Source: Chrysomallon squamiferum
Lineage: Eukaryota > Mollusca > Gastropoda > Neomphalida > Peltospiridae
Assembly (NCBI GenBank): GCA_012295275.1
Contig: CM022673.1
Location: forward strand, 1,923,605-1,987,604
Reading direction: 5' to 3'
DNA: 64,000 nt
The position numbers and the translations under genes are program-made. Below are positions 14,336 to 28,081 of the stretch, one piece after another; the first letter of the stretch is position 1; each line of letters starts with the position of its first letter. Under the pieces are notes generated by a model, which saw only the letters and a program-made list of their open reading frames with translations, made no database searches and was not told where the DNA came from.

Positions 14336-15486
14336 AAACACTACTGCCTTATTAACTGCAATTTTAAATAACTTCGCCTGTGCATAAATACAAACTGTTA
14401 GGAAGGAATTATTAACGTAATAACTTTCTAAAAGAAACCGAAGGTCGTTCGGTTTATTCGAAAATAATTTATCAAAGTCTTCTTTCCAATTAAGCAAAAA
14501 CTGGTTGGAAAGTTTCTATTGATTCTGGTCCTGTTTCCATCGATATTTGATGTATGCATTGAATTAAAGAAGTGAAAAATTAAGGAAGGAGCGGTACCGT
14601 GCTCGGGACTAGAGTTCGAAATGGAAATGCGAATAATCAAAATGGCGGCCTCCCGTGGAGAATTAATTTGTAACTTTTGATCAGAATAAAATTATGCCTT
14701 ACTTTGTACGTTTTCCTGCGAATGAAGTAAAAACATTTGACACAAAAAGTTAAATAATACTTGATGTGAAAAGACAAAGTGGCTTTCTCTTGCACTCAAC
14801 CGATAATGTATAATAACACGTCATAAATGAGATTTTTCAAACATCTGAACACGATTGACGATTTCACACTGTCTATGATAACAGTAATCGAGGCCTGTTG
14901 ATGATTAAGAGAAAAAATATAAGCGAAATGCCAGATTTATTTGATGTAGCTTATTAATTGCCAGTTACCTAAAGCCAGCCACATTTGTTAACCTGTAGAA
15001 AATACCCCAAAACACATTAACTGAATTTTGTCTTTCTCAAATTTTCGATAAATTTGTGTGCCTCCCACTAGGATTAATTTCAGGAACAGCCCTGGGCTAA
15101 AAAGCGATCGTCGTTTTCGTTCCATTATCAAGCCGGGAATAGGGCGCTGTCTAAAAATGCAAATAATATCTTGCTTGTTCCATATCAGTTAACGTATTAT
15201 TTTCTTATCGTGGAAAATTACGAATAAATTGACGTGAGGTAATGTTTCTTGTCACCGCTCTCAGAGGATTCAAAATGGTTAGAGAGTCAAAGTTAAGGTC
15301 GGTAGCACAAACACAAGATCAGGGCGAGATCACATGATTTACATGTGAAATTTAATTGCCTTTTCAACTGGTTGCACTTGAGATTTATTTGAAAATTATG
15401 AAAATAGATATATTCTGATTACTGAAAGACATTAAAGTACTTTTAACTGTGTCAGAAAATTTCCTCTTTTTTTTTTAATCCATTTC
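14331..15486. other. Unique sequence, no supported gene
   Basis: No arrays; no open frame with a recognisable family. Confidence 0.5.
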
Positions 15487-16801
<1,315 letters not shown>

Positions 16802-17381
16802 TCAAAGTTCTGTCTTATTTATTAAAATTCCACCAAGAAGCAGACACGACCTATCTGATATGTCAAGTACATTCGATTTTTCTGTTCAGTGTTTTACGTC
16901 AAACTTTGCGGCTAATACAAGGAGTCACTGCGACCTCATTTCTTCACTATTACAAACTAAAAGGTACTTTTATTTAATACGGTTAAGCGTTAAGCCATAT
17001 CATGTCAGAGTAGAAACACTGGATTCTCCAGAGGAACTCATTTCTATTATTCTCCATCTGCGCCGTGTGTGTTTGTATCGTAAGAAAATTGGTTAATCGA
17101 AGGTTTAATCTTAATTTGTTTTCAGCTTGTAAGGTCGTTAAAGTGATTATCTGTATTTTATTAAAGCTTAAATTTCAGACTGAAATTCTCAGAAATGCAG
17201 TGAGGAAAAGACATCTATATACACACAAATAAATACATATTTATTGCTGTTTATCTAGAAAACAAATTTGTTCATTCATTTATATACTCATCATATACAT
17301 GATATAAAAGTTATGGCTATTTTGTCTTTTCAAACCTTTCTACATTTTTAGAATTTTTAAATACTCTGTTGATGCACTTGT
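16802..17381. other. Unique sequence, no supported gene
   Basis: Nothing identifiable on either strand. Confidence 0.45.
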
Positions 17382-17386
17382 TACTG

Positions 17387-17479
<93 letters not shown>

Positions 17480-17690
17480 TTACTGCTACTACTGTTAGTA
17501 CAAGAACAACTAATACTGCTGCTTTTACCACCACTACTATTATTATTACAATAACGACAACTACTACTGGTATTATTACTACTATTATTACTATTACTAC
17601 TCTCATTACTACTTCTACTACTGCTACTATTACTACTATTATCACAACTACTACGGCTATTACTACTGCACACACAACTACTACAACTAC
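17382..17690. repeat. (TAC)n triplet array, pure then degenerate
   Basis: About 32 near-perfect TAC triplets to about 17478, then about 210 bp of diverged ACT/ATT/AAC triplets. Long open frames on both strands here are produced by the triplet repeat itself. Confidence 0.95.
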
Positions 17691-18367
17691 TGTCTCATTA
17701 AATATGGACCATTTATTACAGATATCTGCAACATGAACCAATAACTTCGTATTCCAAAAAAACTCGCAGAAGTCACCTCGTGCAAACCGGTTGCATGTGA
17801 CCTAGATTCCAAATACAGATAACTGCGTCCATAGACAACCCAGATAAGCGCGTAAATTAATCAACCCTAATTGAGTCTTTTACTTTCGTCAATCATCTGG
17901 AAAAGCGAAAAATGGCCGTCGCTTAACTTTCTGCACGCTCCCTCGCTCTGCGTGAGAATTACTCGCTGCCAGCTTCACACACAGCTGAACTGTGGGATAC
18001 GCAGAAAAGCACTGCGAGCAATACATCTTGAACAAAGTCCTTTTCTTCATATTTCATTCTCCGGCAGTTTATTTTCAAGACAAAAATATATAGGATGCCA
18101 AACCGAAGTTCAGATTTCAAATAAATGATTTTTTTTTTTTTTTTTTTTTTTTTTATGTAAGTGATATTTATGGATACTGCATTTTGATATTTAAATTTAG
18201 TAACTGATTAATTTTGTTCTTTTAAAGCGATGCTTTTCTTATTTATCTATTTCTTTCTTCTTTTTTTTTTTTTCTTTTTTTTTGGAAAAAGGATACAGAA
18301 TTGTATTTATGTCAGGTTTCTGAACAGACCATCGATTTGTCCATCAACCCAGTTATTAATCCATGAA
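17691..18367. other. Unique sequence with a poly(T) run
   Basis: T run at about 18129-18154 and a second T-rich patch at 18254-18283. The array-free part 17760-18120 shows nothing recognisable. Confidence 0.45.
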
Positions 18368-18402
<35 letters not shown>

Positions 18403-18607
18403 TATACATGCATACATACAAACATTCATGCATACATACATACATACATACATACATACATACATACATACATACATACATACATACATACATACATACA
18501 TACATACATACATACATGCATACATACATACATACATACATACATACATACATACATACATACATACATACATACATACATACATACATACATACATACA
18601 TACATAC
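18368..18607. repeat. (CATA)n microsatellite
   Basis: About 240 bp of CATA tetramers with a short TA block near 18394-18406 and a few CATG variants. Its frames read as Tyr/Ile/His/Thr or Met/Tyr/Val/Cys repeats and are not genes. Confidence 0.98.
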
Positions 18608-19435
18608 AGAACAGTGGCGAAGTAATTCACCGGCAAAACCACATCCGTCTATCGCTCAGAATTGGAGAATCGCAAAACCACACAGCAATAACTCTGTGAA
18701 TAACAAGGCCATTGTGGTACAGTTCATTCTGAACTAAAACAGCACGTAACGTTAGCATTTATATTTCCATTCCTTAACCCATAAATAACACACACACCCA
18801 TCATACCACGTACTAAAACGGTCTATTACAGACTCTCCACTCACAGCCAGTTCTAGAGTTGTTAGGTAGGGGGGCAGCAACTCTTAATAAAAACTAATTG
18901 TGGTCTGAGGCCATATTGGAACTGTAATTACCGTTTTATTAAATTCCTCCTTTCTTCACTGCCGGCACCGTCCAGGTGTGCAGTGACCCAGTGAGCCACA
19001 TTTCAAGTATTTATAGACAAACGAATCTAATTTCGAAGTCCATCGACTGGACATTACTGCCAGGTTGCGCTACAGTTGTCAAGTGTCATCGATCTAGCAT
19101 TTTATACAGCAGAAAACCACAACTACGGCGTCATCCATTTCACGAGTCGTTGCTTCTGTTTTCGCCAGTGTGCGTAGGAAAGCGTTGCTGAGGTAGTAAA
19201 AACAGTCGTATTTGAGAGATTTTGGACAGTTGTAATGAGATTCATTCGTAACTGTTAATCTTACTGTTTCTTGTTCTGCACTTTGACTCTTTGTCTGATG
19301 ACTAATAATAAAAGCTGATTAAACGACTTAATGAGAAACTGATATAAAAGTTTGGTCTGTTTCTCTCTCTTTGTTGTCGTGAATCCTAAATGGTTGTTGT
19401 TTGTTAACATATACCTCTACCTGCCTGATACCTAT
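18608..19435. other. Unique sequence, no supported gene
   Basis: Array-free and less AT-rich than average between about 18830 and 19200. I found no family match. Confidence 0.5.
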
Positions 19436-19441
19436 ATATAT

Positions 19442-19472
<31 letters not shown>

Positions 19473-19487
19473 ATCACACACACATAG

Positions 19488-19521
<34 letters not shown>

Positions 19522-19527
19522 ATATAT
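19436..19527. repeat. (AC)n microsatellite with interruptions
   Basis: AC dinucleotides with ATC and ATAG interruptions, flanked by short TA steps. Confidence 0.95.
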
Positions 19528-20428
19528 ACGTCTCCCTTTTGTCTATCTCTCTGTTTCTCAATCTTTCTGTTGGCTTCCTGACTACATGTCCCTCTGTCGT
19601 CATGTCCATTTGTTTCCGTTTATCTGTTTCTCTTTATCTACTGCCTGTCTCTTTACCTGTCTCTGTATGTCTCGCTGTATTTGCATGTTTTAACATCTCT
19701 AAAGATAAAAAAAAAATTGATATGTTTATAACGTTTGTAATTTATTTATAAATATACAAATTTAGGTTTTCTTCCAAAAGATTTAAGATAATTTGAGATA
19801 ATGAGAGATAATTTTATAAATATAACATAATTAAATTGTCAGTAGATAGATTACTATTTGATCAGATCAGAACGCATGGAGATAACTGAGATAACTAAGC
19901 TGGCGACTAAAGCTGTACTGAGTTCGAGTTTCTTTAAAGGTCACGGTCGAAGACGACGATGTTATGAAATTGGATAATTAAATATTGACTATGGTGATTG
20001 GCCACTCTAATATGCAGCCCACAGACGTCATCACGTCTCATTTCCATGAGTAAGCAACGTCTACAACACTGTGTGAGAAACTCTATCTGTCCTTTCAATA
20101 TGGACGCAAAAATAGCTTATAACGAGGTGATCTCGGAAGATGATAATTTGCACACATATTGACCATCGTCGACATTGTTATCCTTTGGAGCCGTTGGCGG
20201 TTTGTAAGGATAGCTCTATGAATAATAATTACGTAAATAAAAAACAGAATCGCCCAAACACATCTTCTAACGTTACGACCTTAAAACCGGAAGTAGCATA
20301 TTCGCGAAGAATGTTTTTTTTTTTTTTTTTGAGGTTTTTCAGTTCTTTTTCTGAAAGGTTTCGAAAATTGTCTTGTATACTTAGCAAGAATTGCGACAAT
20401 GTGAGAGATTGTTTTTGGCACTTATTCT

Positions 20429-20640
20429 TCTTCTTCTTCTTCCTCTTCTTTTTCTTGTTGTTGTTGTTGTTGTCGTTGTTGTGTGGATGTTATTATTATT
20501 ATTCTTTTTTAAACATCACTAGTAGCAGCAGAAGAAGTACAGGCAATCGTAGAAATATTAATAGTATTAGTGATGGAGGTAGTATTAATATTAATATTAG
20601 TAGCAGCAGGATTATCAGTACCAGTAGAAGTAGTAGTATT
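20429..20640. repeat. Mixed triplet tract (CTT, TTG, TTA, AGT/AGC)
   Basis: Short blocks of CTT, TTG and TTA, then a degenerate AGT/AGC/AAT tract. The 167-codon frame across it is explained by the triplet periodicity. Confidence 0.8.
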
Positions 20641-22192
20641 TAAATAATGATTTTTCTAGCAACCTCTCATGCAATTCTAAACTGAGAACATTGAATATAG
20701 TTTTATATTTTCTGCAGAAAAAAAAAAATGTCTTGTTAGACTTGTGGTTAATAATCTGCAAGCAATATTGAATTACTGAGTCAATTTGGAGTGAATACTA
20801 ATGAGGGCAGATACTCATTCTGTCGAAAATCCAAAGGAATTTTCATTCTACGAACTTGTAGAAAATCTGTTAACAGATAAAGAGAGTGTGGTGCAAATAA
20901 AATGTAGTCGAGTGTTATTTTATTGCATTTTCTAAATTTGTTTTCTCGAATATTTCAATTTTATATTTTATTATCTACTTCTTTGATTTAATGACTTAAA
21001 ACAAAAATTTAAGGGCTTAACACTGGGAAATAAATCTTTTATTATCTAACTTTGCATTTGGACAATTTGTACTGTATGTGTAATCAGTAGTAAACTTTAA
21101 TATGGAACCAAAGCTTAGACAGAATGGAGATTTTGCAATATTGTTCTATACATTGAATACTAATAGCAAAAATATTAACAAAAATATGTAGATGAGTAGT
21201 CAATCATGATGATCGTACATACTATGCAAACCTTAAACATAATAACAAAAATAAAGTATCGTTGTCCTTATATCACTTAATGTTCTTTGTCATGCCTTAT
21301 AAACGATTCTGAATAACTTGTAACATTATCCTCATTAATTAAATTTGTGAACAAATAGTATTAGATTAATAAATAATAAATGTAAATCATTTTGTAAGAA
21401 TCTTTTTTCAAGTATTCTGTATACGAAATTAATTATTCAATCCACTCTATAGCTTTCGCCAGCATTTAGACAGAAATGTACAGACAAATAGACGGAAAGA
21501 TAAGTGGACATATGGGTGAATGCATGGATGGATGGATGAATGAACGGACGCTTGGACGGAAATGCATGGACAAACAGACATGCAGAAGACATACAGAAAG
21601 ATAGACCGCTCTTTGCTTTCAGTCTGCATGACTGATACATATCGATGTCTTTATCTTGTTTTAGTGCAGGTACATCATCATTTGGAATGCTGTCATGATA
21701 ATAACGAAAATGGGCGAAAAATGTCTTCTTCATCCACTTTTCCTCGTCTGACAGCCAATTACAATGAGTGATGATATTCAACAACTGTTTCGTGGCAATA
21801 ATTGAATTCGGCCTGTCTTTTCGCGATCGCTGGTAGAGAGGTGAACACATCAATTGCTTAAATAGCTGAGGGAAAATGGCACGCCAGGGAATCACAGTCT
21901 CAATAATTTTCTGTCTCTTGAGGTTGTGTTTTAGCTAATGGATGGCTTTCCCGAGCTTTGCAGAGGGAGGTACGCCCACCATTCAACAGAAAGAAACAAC
22001 ATCAGTTTAATGTAGACGTCATTTGATGAAAAGGAAATGTCAGTTTTTTTGTGAAATATTTCAGATTACTGACGGGAAGATGCTCATTCTGATGTAATCG
22101 TTTAGAACAGTGAAGTAATTATATCTTCCATAAACACAAATGTATGGTCCATGTAGACAAATAAACCGACAGATGGTCAGCGATGATATATA
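20641..22192. other. Unique AT-rich sequence, no supported gene
   Basis: A GGAT/GGAC-flavoured patch of cryptically simple sequence at about 21470-21600. A 152-codon minus-strand frame (21437-21895) runs through that patch and is not convincing. Confidence 0.45.
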
Positions 22193-22325
22193 TTCTCTCT
22201 CTCTCTCTGTTTCTCTTCCTCTCTGTCTTTCCGTCTGTGTGTCTTTATGTCCTCTGTGACTCTTTCACTCTCTCTCTCTCTTTTTATATCTCTGTCGCTC
22301 TCTTTCTCTCTCTGTCTTTCTGTTT
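22193..22325. repeat. Degenerate (CT)n/(CTGT)n pyrimidine-rich tract
   Basis: CTCT blocks interrupted by TGT and TTT steps over about 130 bp. Confidence 0.8.
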
Positions 22326-24551
22326 GTTTCTGTGTGTCTATCTGTATGTAACGGATAAATAATTTATTAAATAATATACTTTGAGCATGGCCTGAACTAT
22401 ATAGTACAGCCAAATAAGCAGTATATTTATGAATACGGGTGGTGATTGTTTTTCTCTTCTTCTTTTTCTTATCATTACCCTCATTACGTACATAGCAATA
22501 CAAACGATATCCTGGTCTTTGCCCTCTGTCCTACATCCAACCCTTTCCTTTCACTTTTTCTAAACGGAAATACTTAAGGCATTTTTCTGACCCACATTCT
22601 CCCACGTCGTCACTTTATCGTTGTGGAGTGGAAGAGATTTCTAATTAACTCTGTTACATTCCGCGGAGATGAACAAAAATGTTTATCTGTCATTTTTAAT
22701 CAAGTGTTGTCATTCGTAATTACTGTGAAACATTTTCGTGCTCGTATTATTAAATTCTTTATGCGTATAAATTATAACGCTGACTGGGTAATTCAGCTTA
22801 TAAGACATTTATTAGGTATATCATATCTTTGAGCTATTTCCGTTACAGCGCTCGGTAAAATTTCATCAATGGAGAGTAGAAATTAAGTGTGTGGTTATTT
22901 TTTTGCAATAGTCTTATTTTATTTTATTTTTTTTTTTTTATTTTTGCTGATATAACTCTGTTGATGCATATGTCACTTACCTATGTTTATTATTTTATTA
23001 TTATTATTATTATTATTAGTGTCGTAGTTTTTGTTGTTGCTGTATTTTGCTCTTGCTTAAAGGCAGCCTCTATGCATCTCTGATAACATATTCTATATTT
23101 AGCAAAATTTAGTCTCCACTAAGTAATAAATCAGTTCATTTTTATTTACAGGCTCTTAGCCAGCAACATCAGTCAAATATTTAACAAAAGTGTATAAACA
23201 TCTTATGAAATAGTCTTTTGATACGTAACTTCAGAGGTAAAACATTAAGCACCCACCCTCTTTGTACCTTTGTCTTTTTTATGTATGTCTGTCTGCCTGT
23301 CTGTCTGTCTGCCTGCTGATGTGTGTATGCATGTGTCTGTCTTCAGACATCATTTCTATACGGAGTCGATAAGTCATTTTTCAACGTCTCGGGGAATTTT
23401 GGAAGAAAAGTCAATATGGCCGCCAATCAAGAAACCAAGAGTCTGCGAAAATAATGGATAACCAAGCGCTAGAAAGCTAAAGAAATCTATTTATGCAGGC
23501 TGGATTATTTACAACTGGGTAGTCGTTTTGTCGATTTCTGATATGCTGAGGTTTGATCTTTGCGGTAATTACAGGAATCTAACGAAATCAAGTTATGTAA
23601 AAGAAACACAATGACAACCCGGGATTTACGCTCTGGAAAGTTGCATCTGTTTCTCTAAGACGTCTGCGGACAGTGTAGCAGTTTCTCATATGCACCTTTA
23701 GGTTTATTCTGTCGAACGTAAAGTTACGATTAATCTAAGTGTAATGTATTAATATCTGATATCTAACTTTATGTTTATTGGAACGAACGTAAAGTTACGA
23801 TTAGAATTACGGTGAAATTCTTGAATTTCGTTTCCTCTGTCTTGGAAATGATTGTCTTATTTGTTTGATACTGGTTCGTATTGTTGTATTTTTATTATTA
23901 TTTTTTTGGCTAATAAGAAAATAAGATTATAATAAGAATAAAAAAATGAAGCGAAAATATAGTCATACCGATTAGTTTTGTTTTTGCTTGTGTCACAAGT
24001 TCAAATATATCAAAAAGAGAAAGAAAGCAATATCATTCATTCATTGTGAAAGGATCATAGATATGCACTTTTTTTATAGCGGAAGATTAGAAGTGGAAGG
24101 ATTTTAAAAAGTTTTTCTTTTTTTCTTTCTATGCTGTTTCAGGATTTGTTTTCAATTTATTCATTTATTTTTGCTTGTTATTATTTTTTGTTTTGATTAT
24201 TTTTTTTCCTCACTAATTTTCAAAAAACAATTAAATATAGCACGGACTCAGACGAGCAGAAAAGTAAAATTACATTAACAAACATAATCTTAATAGAAAA
24301 CATAAAAAAAATCAATATTTTCTTATCCACAGTTTTGTTAACATAATTATCGAAATGTTAAATAGTCTAATGTGCGATATTTTTGTCACCACAAACTGGA
24401 TTAGTACTGAAAACTCGGTTTTAATTTTTTTTTCATTATCATTTTCTTTTCTCTTTTTTTTTTAAATTTAATTTATTTTTTAATTTCATTTTGTTTTTTT
24501 ATTTATAAATATCATATTCCAGTTTCAGTTCTTTTTACATTTGTTTATTTG
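22326..24551. other. Unique AT-rich sequence with small repeats
   Basis: Holds a (CTGT)n patch at about 23281-23345, a (TTA)n patch at 22998-23020 and a two-copy 71-bp repeat at 23702-23806. No gene supported. Confidence 0.45.
23702..23806 (+). repeat. Two-copy ~71-bp direct repeat
   Basis: GTTTATT followed by a shared ACGTAAAGTTACGATTA segment occurs at 23702 and again at 23773, separated by sequence that does not match. The matching part is about 35 bp. Confidence 0.6.
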
Positions 24552-24785
24552 TAGTACTAGTAACAGTTATTGTAGTAGTATTAGTAGTAGTAGTTGCAGT
24601 AGCAGAAGTAATAGTGGTCATTGTAGTAGTGGTAGTACTAATAATTATATTAGCAGTAGTCATAACAAGAAATAACTGTAGTAGTAGTAATGGTAGTAGT
24701 AGTAATAGTAGTACTACTAGAAAGTAGTAGTAGAAACCGTAGTGGTAACTGTAACAGTAGTCGGAATCATTGTAGTGGTAGTGGT
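24552..24785. repeat. Degenerate (GTA)n triplet tract
   Basis: GTA triplets and one-step variants leading directly into the 105-bp minisatellite. Confidence 0.85.
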
Positions 24786-25290
24786 AGTAGTGAAAATGAT
24801 GGTAGTGGTGATCAGTGTTGTGGTAGTGGTAGTAGTTGTAGTAACAGTGGTGGTATTGGTAATCATTGTAGTGGTAGTGGTGGTAGTAGTAGTAGTGAAA
24901 ATGATGGTAGTGGTGATCAGTGTTGTGGTAGTGGTAGTAGTTGTAGTAACAGTGGTGGTATTGGTAATCATTGTAGTGGTAGTGGTGGTAGTAGTAGTAG
25001 TGAAAATGATGGTAGTGGTGATCAGTGTTGTGGTAGTGGTAGTAGTTGTAGTAACAGTGGTGGTATTGGTAATCATTGTAGTGGTAGTGGTGGTAGTGGT
25101 AGTAGTGAAAATGATTGTAGTGGTGATCAGTGTTGTGGTAGTGGTAGTAGTTGTAGTAACAGTGGTGTATTGGTAATCACTGTAGTGGTAGTGGTGGTAG
25201 TAGTAGTAGTGAAAATGATGGTAGTGGTGATCAGTGCTGTGGTAGTAGTTGTAGTAACAGTGGTGGTAATAGTAGCAGTACCAGATTAGT
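24786..25290 (+). repeat. 105-bp minisatellite built on GTR triplets, about 5 units
   Basis: The marker GAAAATGAT occurs at 24792, 24897, 25002, 25107 and 25211, giving spacings of 105, 105, 105 and 104 bp. Each unit carries GGTGATCAGTG and AACAGTGGTG. The unit is 35 triplets long, so long frames stay open on both strands, but the sequence is triplet-repeat derived. The last unit has lost one base, which shifts the frame. I do not regard it as coding. Confidence 0.93.
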
Positions 25291-25329
25291 GATTTAACTC
25301 GCCACACTAATATTTAGTATTACAGAGGC

Positions 25330-25366
<37 letters not shown>

Positions 25367-25991
25367 TATATTTTTTTTCTACTGTCTGCAATTTAAAGAT
25401 CAAAGGTAGACAAAGACTAATTTGTTAAAGTTCAAAGAATTTCAAGTATTCGTTATGTCATTGTTAAATTTAAAACACCTGCTCTTAGAGTGGGTGTTTG
25501 AATAAGGCGGATGCTAAGTCGGGCCCACTATTTTTTTTAACAACACATATTTTTTTTTATTGCTTTATAATAAAATTAATTTCTGAAATCCTGGATTTTT
25601 ATTATTCGTATTATTGTTACTATTATTAGAGGTAGTAGCAATAGTAGTAGTATTAGTAGCAGTATTAGTAGCAGTAGTATAGTAGCAGCAGCAGCAGCAG
25701 TAGTAGTAATATGCTTTTATAATGGTTCTTGTTGTAATAATTTATTATTCATCGCAAAGTTCAATAATGAACAATTATTACTGTTAAAATGTCATCACTG
25801 AATGTATATCAGTTGGATACATTATTTTTTTCTTAAGAAAAAAAAAGGAGAAAAAATTAAAAGAATGCTGAAGAAACAAATTTGTTTCTAAATTCATTCA
25901 CCTGCAAACATTAACCAAACAATTATATTATTCAGGGGAAGAAACTCCGATTGTTAATACTTTTGATTCTGAAGCAGTTATTGCCCTTGTC

Positions 25992-25992
<1 letters not shown>
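25291..25992. other. AT-rich spacer with poly(T) and an AGT tract
   Basis: T run of 31 at 25333-25363, degenerate (AGT)n/(AGC)n at about 25622-25710. No gene. Confidence 0.5.
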
Positions 25993-26049
<57 letters not shown>

Positions 26050-26104
26050 CACACACCTCTACACGCACACGAACGCACGCACACGCACACGAACACACAC
26101 ACAC
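25993..26104. repeat. (AC)n microsatellite
   Basis: About 30 perfect CA dinucleotides followed by a CACG/CGAA-interrupted part. Confidence 0.96.
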
Positions 26105-26879
26105 ATTTAGATAATAAAATAAACAAATAAAATAAAATAAAATAAATAAATACATAACAAATAAGTAAATATAAAAGTAACAGAAGAAAGAAAGGTAAAA
26201 AGAAAAAAATAAGTAGCTATATCTATCTCACAAACTCATTTCTTTTTTTCTTTTTTTTTCTTCTAACTTTTTTTACTCGTAGCAATTTAAAAAAAAAGAT
26301 TATTAACAAGTTTTAGAAAATATATTTTATTTTATTTTATCGGCAGTCTACGTAACATCATTTACATATTTATTTTATTTCTCATGTCTGTAATTGTATA
26401 TTTTTTACATTTCAGACCATTTAACATTTATATATATATATATAAAACTTTTCGGTTACATTTTTTTTAAACAGTAATCCATTAATCACAGCAAAGGTGC
26501 TGTTTAATTTAATGTTACTTTTTTTAATTTCATTTTTTTATCTATTATTTTTATCTTTTCACGTATGAGAACAAAACTAAGTTACACATGAAAAAGTTTA
26601 ATATAGATTAGAAAACTGCATGAAAAACACTTTTCTCTCAAAGTGTCAACACGGAACAAACGTGTTTGGTTAGATTCTTGATTCGTATGATATTATCTTC
26701 GTAATTTACGACAGTTTGCATTGTTTTATTTTACATATATTTTTTTAAATGTATTTTATAAATGATACATTTTTTTAAGAACACAAAATATAAATGAATT
26801 TTCGACTAATCGTAGATTGACTTAAGTACGCATTTTATTTTCTTGCCTTAAATAGATGACTGAAATAGATATACTGTAT
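26105..26879. other. Very AT-rich unique sequence
   Basis: AAAT/TTTA-flavoured, no gene or clear array. Confidence 0.45.
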
Positions 26880-27765
26880 TTTATTTAAAGTTATTTTACG
26901 TTTACGTTACTAAGTTTCACATTATCTTACTTTTACGTTAGTTTATTTCACGTTATCTTAATTTTACATTACTAAGTTTCACATTATTTTACGTTTACGT
27001 TACTTAGTTTCACATTCTCTTACTTTTACGTTAGTTTATTTCACGTTATCTTAATTTTACATTACTAAGTTTCACATTATCTTACTTTTACGTTACTTAG
27101 TTTCACATTCTCTTACTTTTACGTTAGTTTATTTCACGTTATCTTAATTTTACATTACTAAGTTTCACATTATCTTACTTTTACGTTACTTAGTTTCACA
27201 TTCTCTTACTTTTACGTTAGTTTATTTCACGTTATCTTAATTTTACATTACTTAGTTTCACATTATCTTACTTTTACGTTACTTAGTTTCACGTTATCTT
27301 ACTTTTTGTTACTTTGTTTCACGTTATCTTACTTTTACATTTCTTTATTTAAGACTATTTTACTTTTACGTTATTTTGTTTCACGCTGTTGTCCTTTTAC
27401 GTTTACATTATATCAAGTTATCTTACTTTCACGTTTTTTCGTTTCACGTTATCTTAGTTTTATTGTAATTTTGTTTCACATTATTTTACCTTAGGTCAAT
27501 TCACTTCATATTATGTTACATCTTGTTACTTTGCATTGTTTTATTCTTACAAAACTTTACTTCACATTATCTTACTTTTACGTTACTTTACTTGGTGTTA
27601 TCTTACTTTACGTTACTTTACTTCACATTATCTTACTTTTATGTTACTTTACTTGGCGTTATCTTACTTTACGTTACTTTACTTCACATTATCTTACTTT
27701 TACGTTTCTTTACTTCACGTTATCTTGCTTTTATTAAACTTGACGTTATCTCACTTTACTTCCTG
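26880..27765 (+). repeat. ~31-bp satellite with 93-bp and 61-bp higher-order units
   Basis: About 28 monomers of 30-31 bp can be laid out, each built on TTTTACGTTAC and CACATTATCTTAC. In the first part, the variant monomer containing GTTTATTTCACG recurs exactly every 93 bp (26941, 27034, 27127, 27220), which makes a trimeric higher-order unit. From about 27300 to 27530 the monomers are diverged. From about 27540 the array follows a 61-bp dimer, marked by CTTGGTGTTATC at 27591 and CTTGGCGTTATC at 27652. Open frames here are by-products. Confidence 0.92.
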
Positions 27766-27848
27766 TATCATAGTTTGGGCTTTACTCTACATTATTTTGT
27801 GTCACTTTTATTTTATTTTAACTATTTTTCTTTTTTAAAGCTGACATT

Positions 27849-27852
27849 AAAA

Positions 27853-27903
<51 letters not shown>

Positions 27904-27990
27904 AAATAAAAAGATTAATTAAATATTTATTTTAAATTTATTTATTTATTTATTTTATTTATTCATTCATTCATTCATTCATTCATTCTT
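27849..27990. repeat. (AAAT)n, (TTTA)n and (ATTC)n blocks
   Basis: AAAT tetramers to about 27905, AT-rich spacer, TTTA tetramers, then about 7 ATTC tetramers. Confidence 0.93.
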
Positions 27991-28022
27991 GGTAGACATC
28001 TGATTATTTCAAGATTGTAACT

Positions 28023-28080
28023 GTCATCAACGGCTCAAAAAAAGTTTCATGTCATCAACGGCTCAAGAAGAAGGTTTCAT
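28023..28080 (+). repeat. Short 28-bp tandem duplication
   Basis: GTCATCAACGGCTCAA followed by an A/G run and GTTTCAT occurs at 28023 and 28051. Confidence 0.7.
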
Positions 28081-28081
28081 G

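Noticed and set aside
18307-18737. Long frames of Tyr/Met/Val/Cys or His/Thr/Tyr/Ile repeats, also at 37626-37916, 45299-45706 and 62447-62842
   Set aside because: They are translations of CATA/TATG tetramers, whose 12-bp period over 4 codons contains no stop; all frames and both strands are affected alike.
21437-21895. 152-codon minus-strand frame
   Set aside because: Its second half runs through cryptically simple GGAT/GGAC sequence, there is no domain, and no clear splice or start context.
24690-25307. A 199-codon Gly/Ser/Cys-rich frame and a 196-codon Thr-rich antisense frame
   Set aside because: Both come from the 105-bp minisatellite of GTR triplets; opposite-strand openness and composition are explained by the repeat.
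27306-27855. Three overlapping Leu/Phe/Tyr-rich frames resembling membrane proteins
   Set aside because: They are translations of the ~31-bp satellite; hydrophobicity follows from its T-richness.
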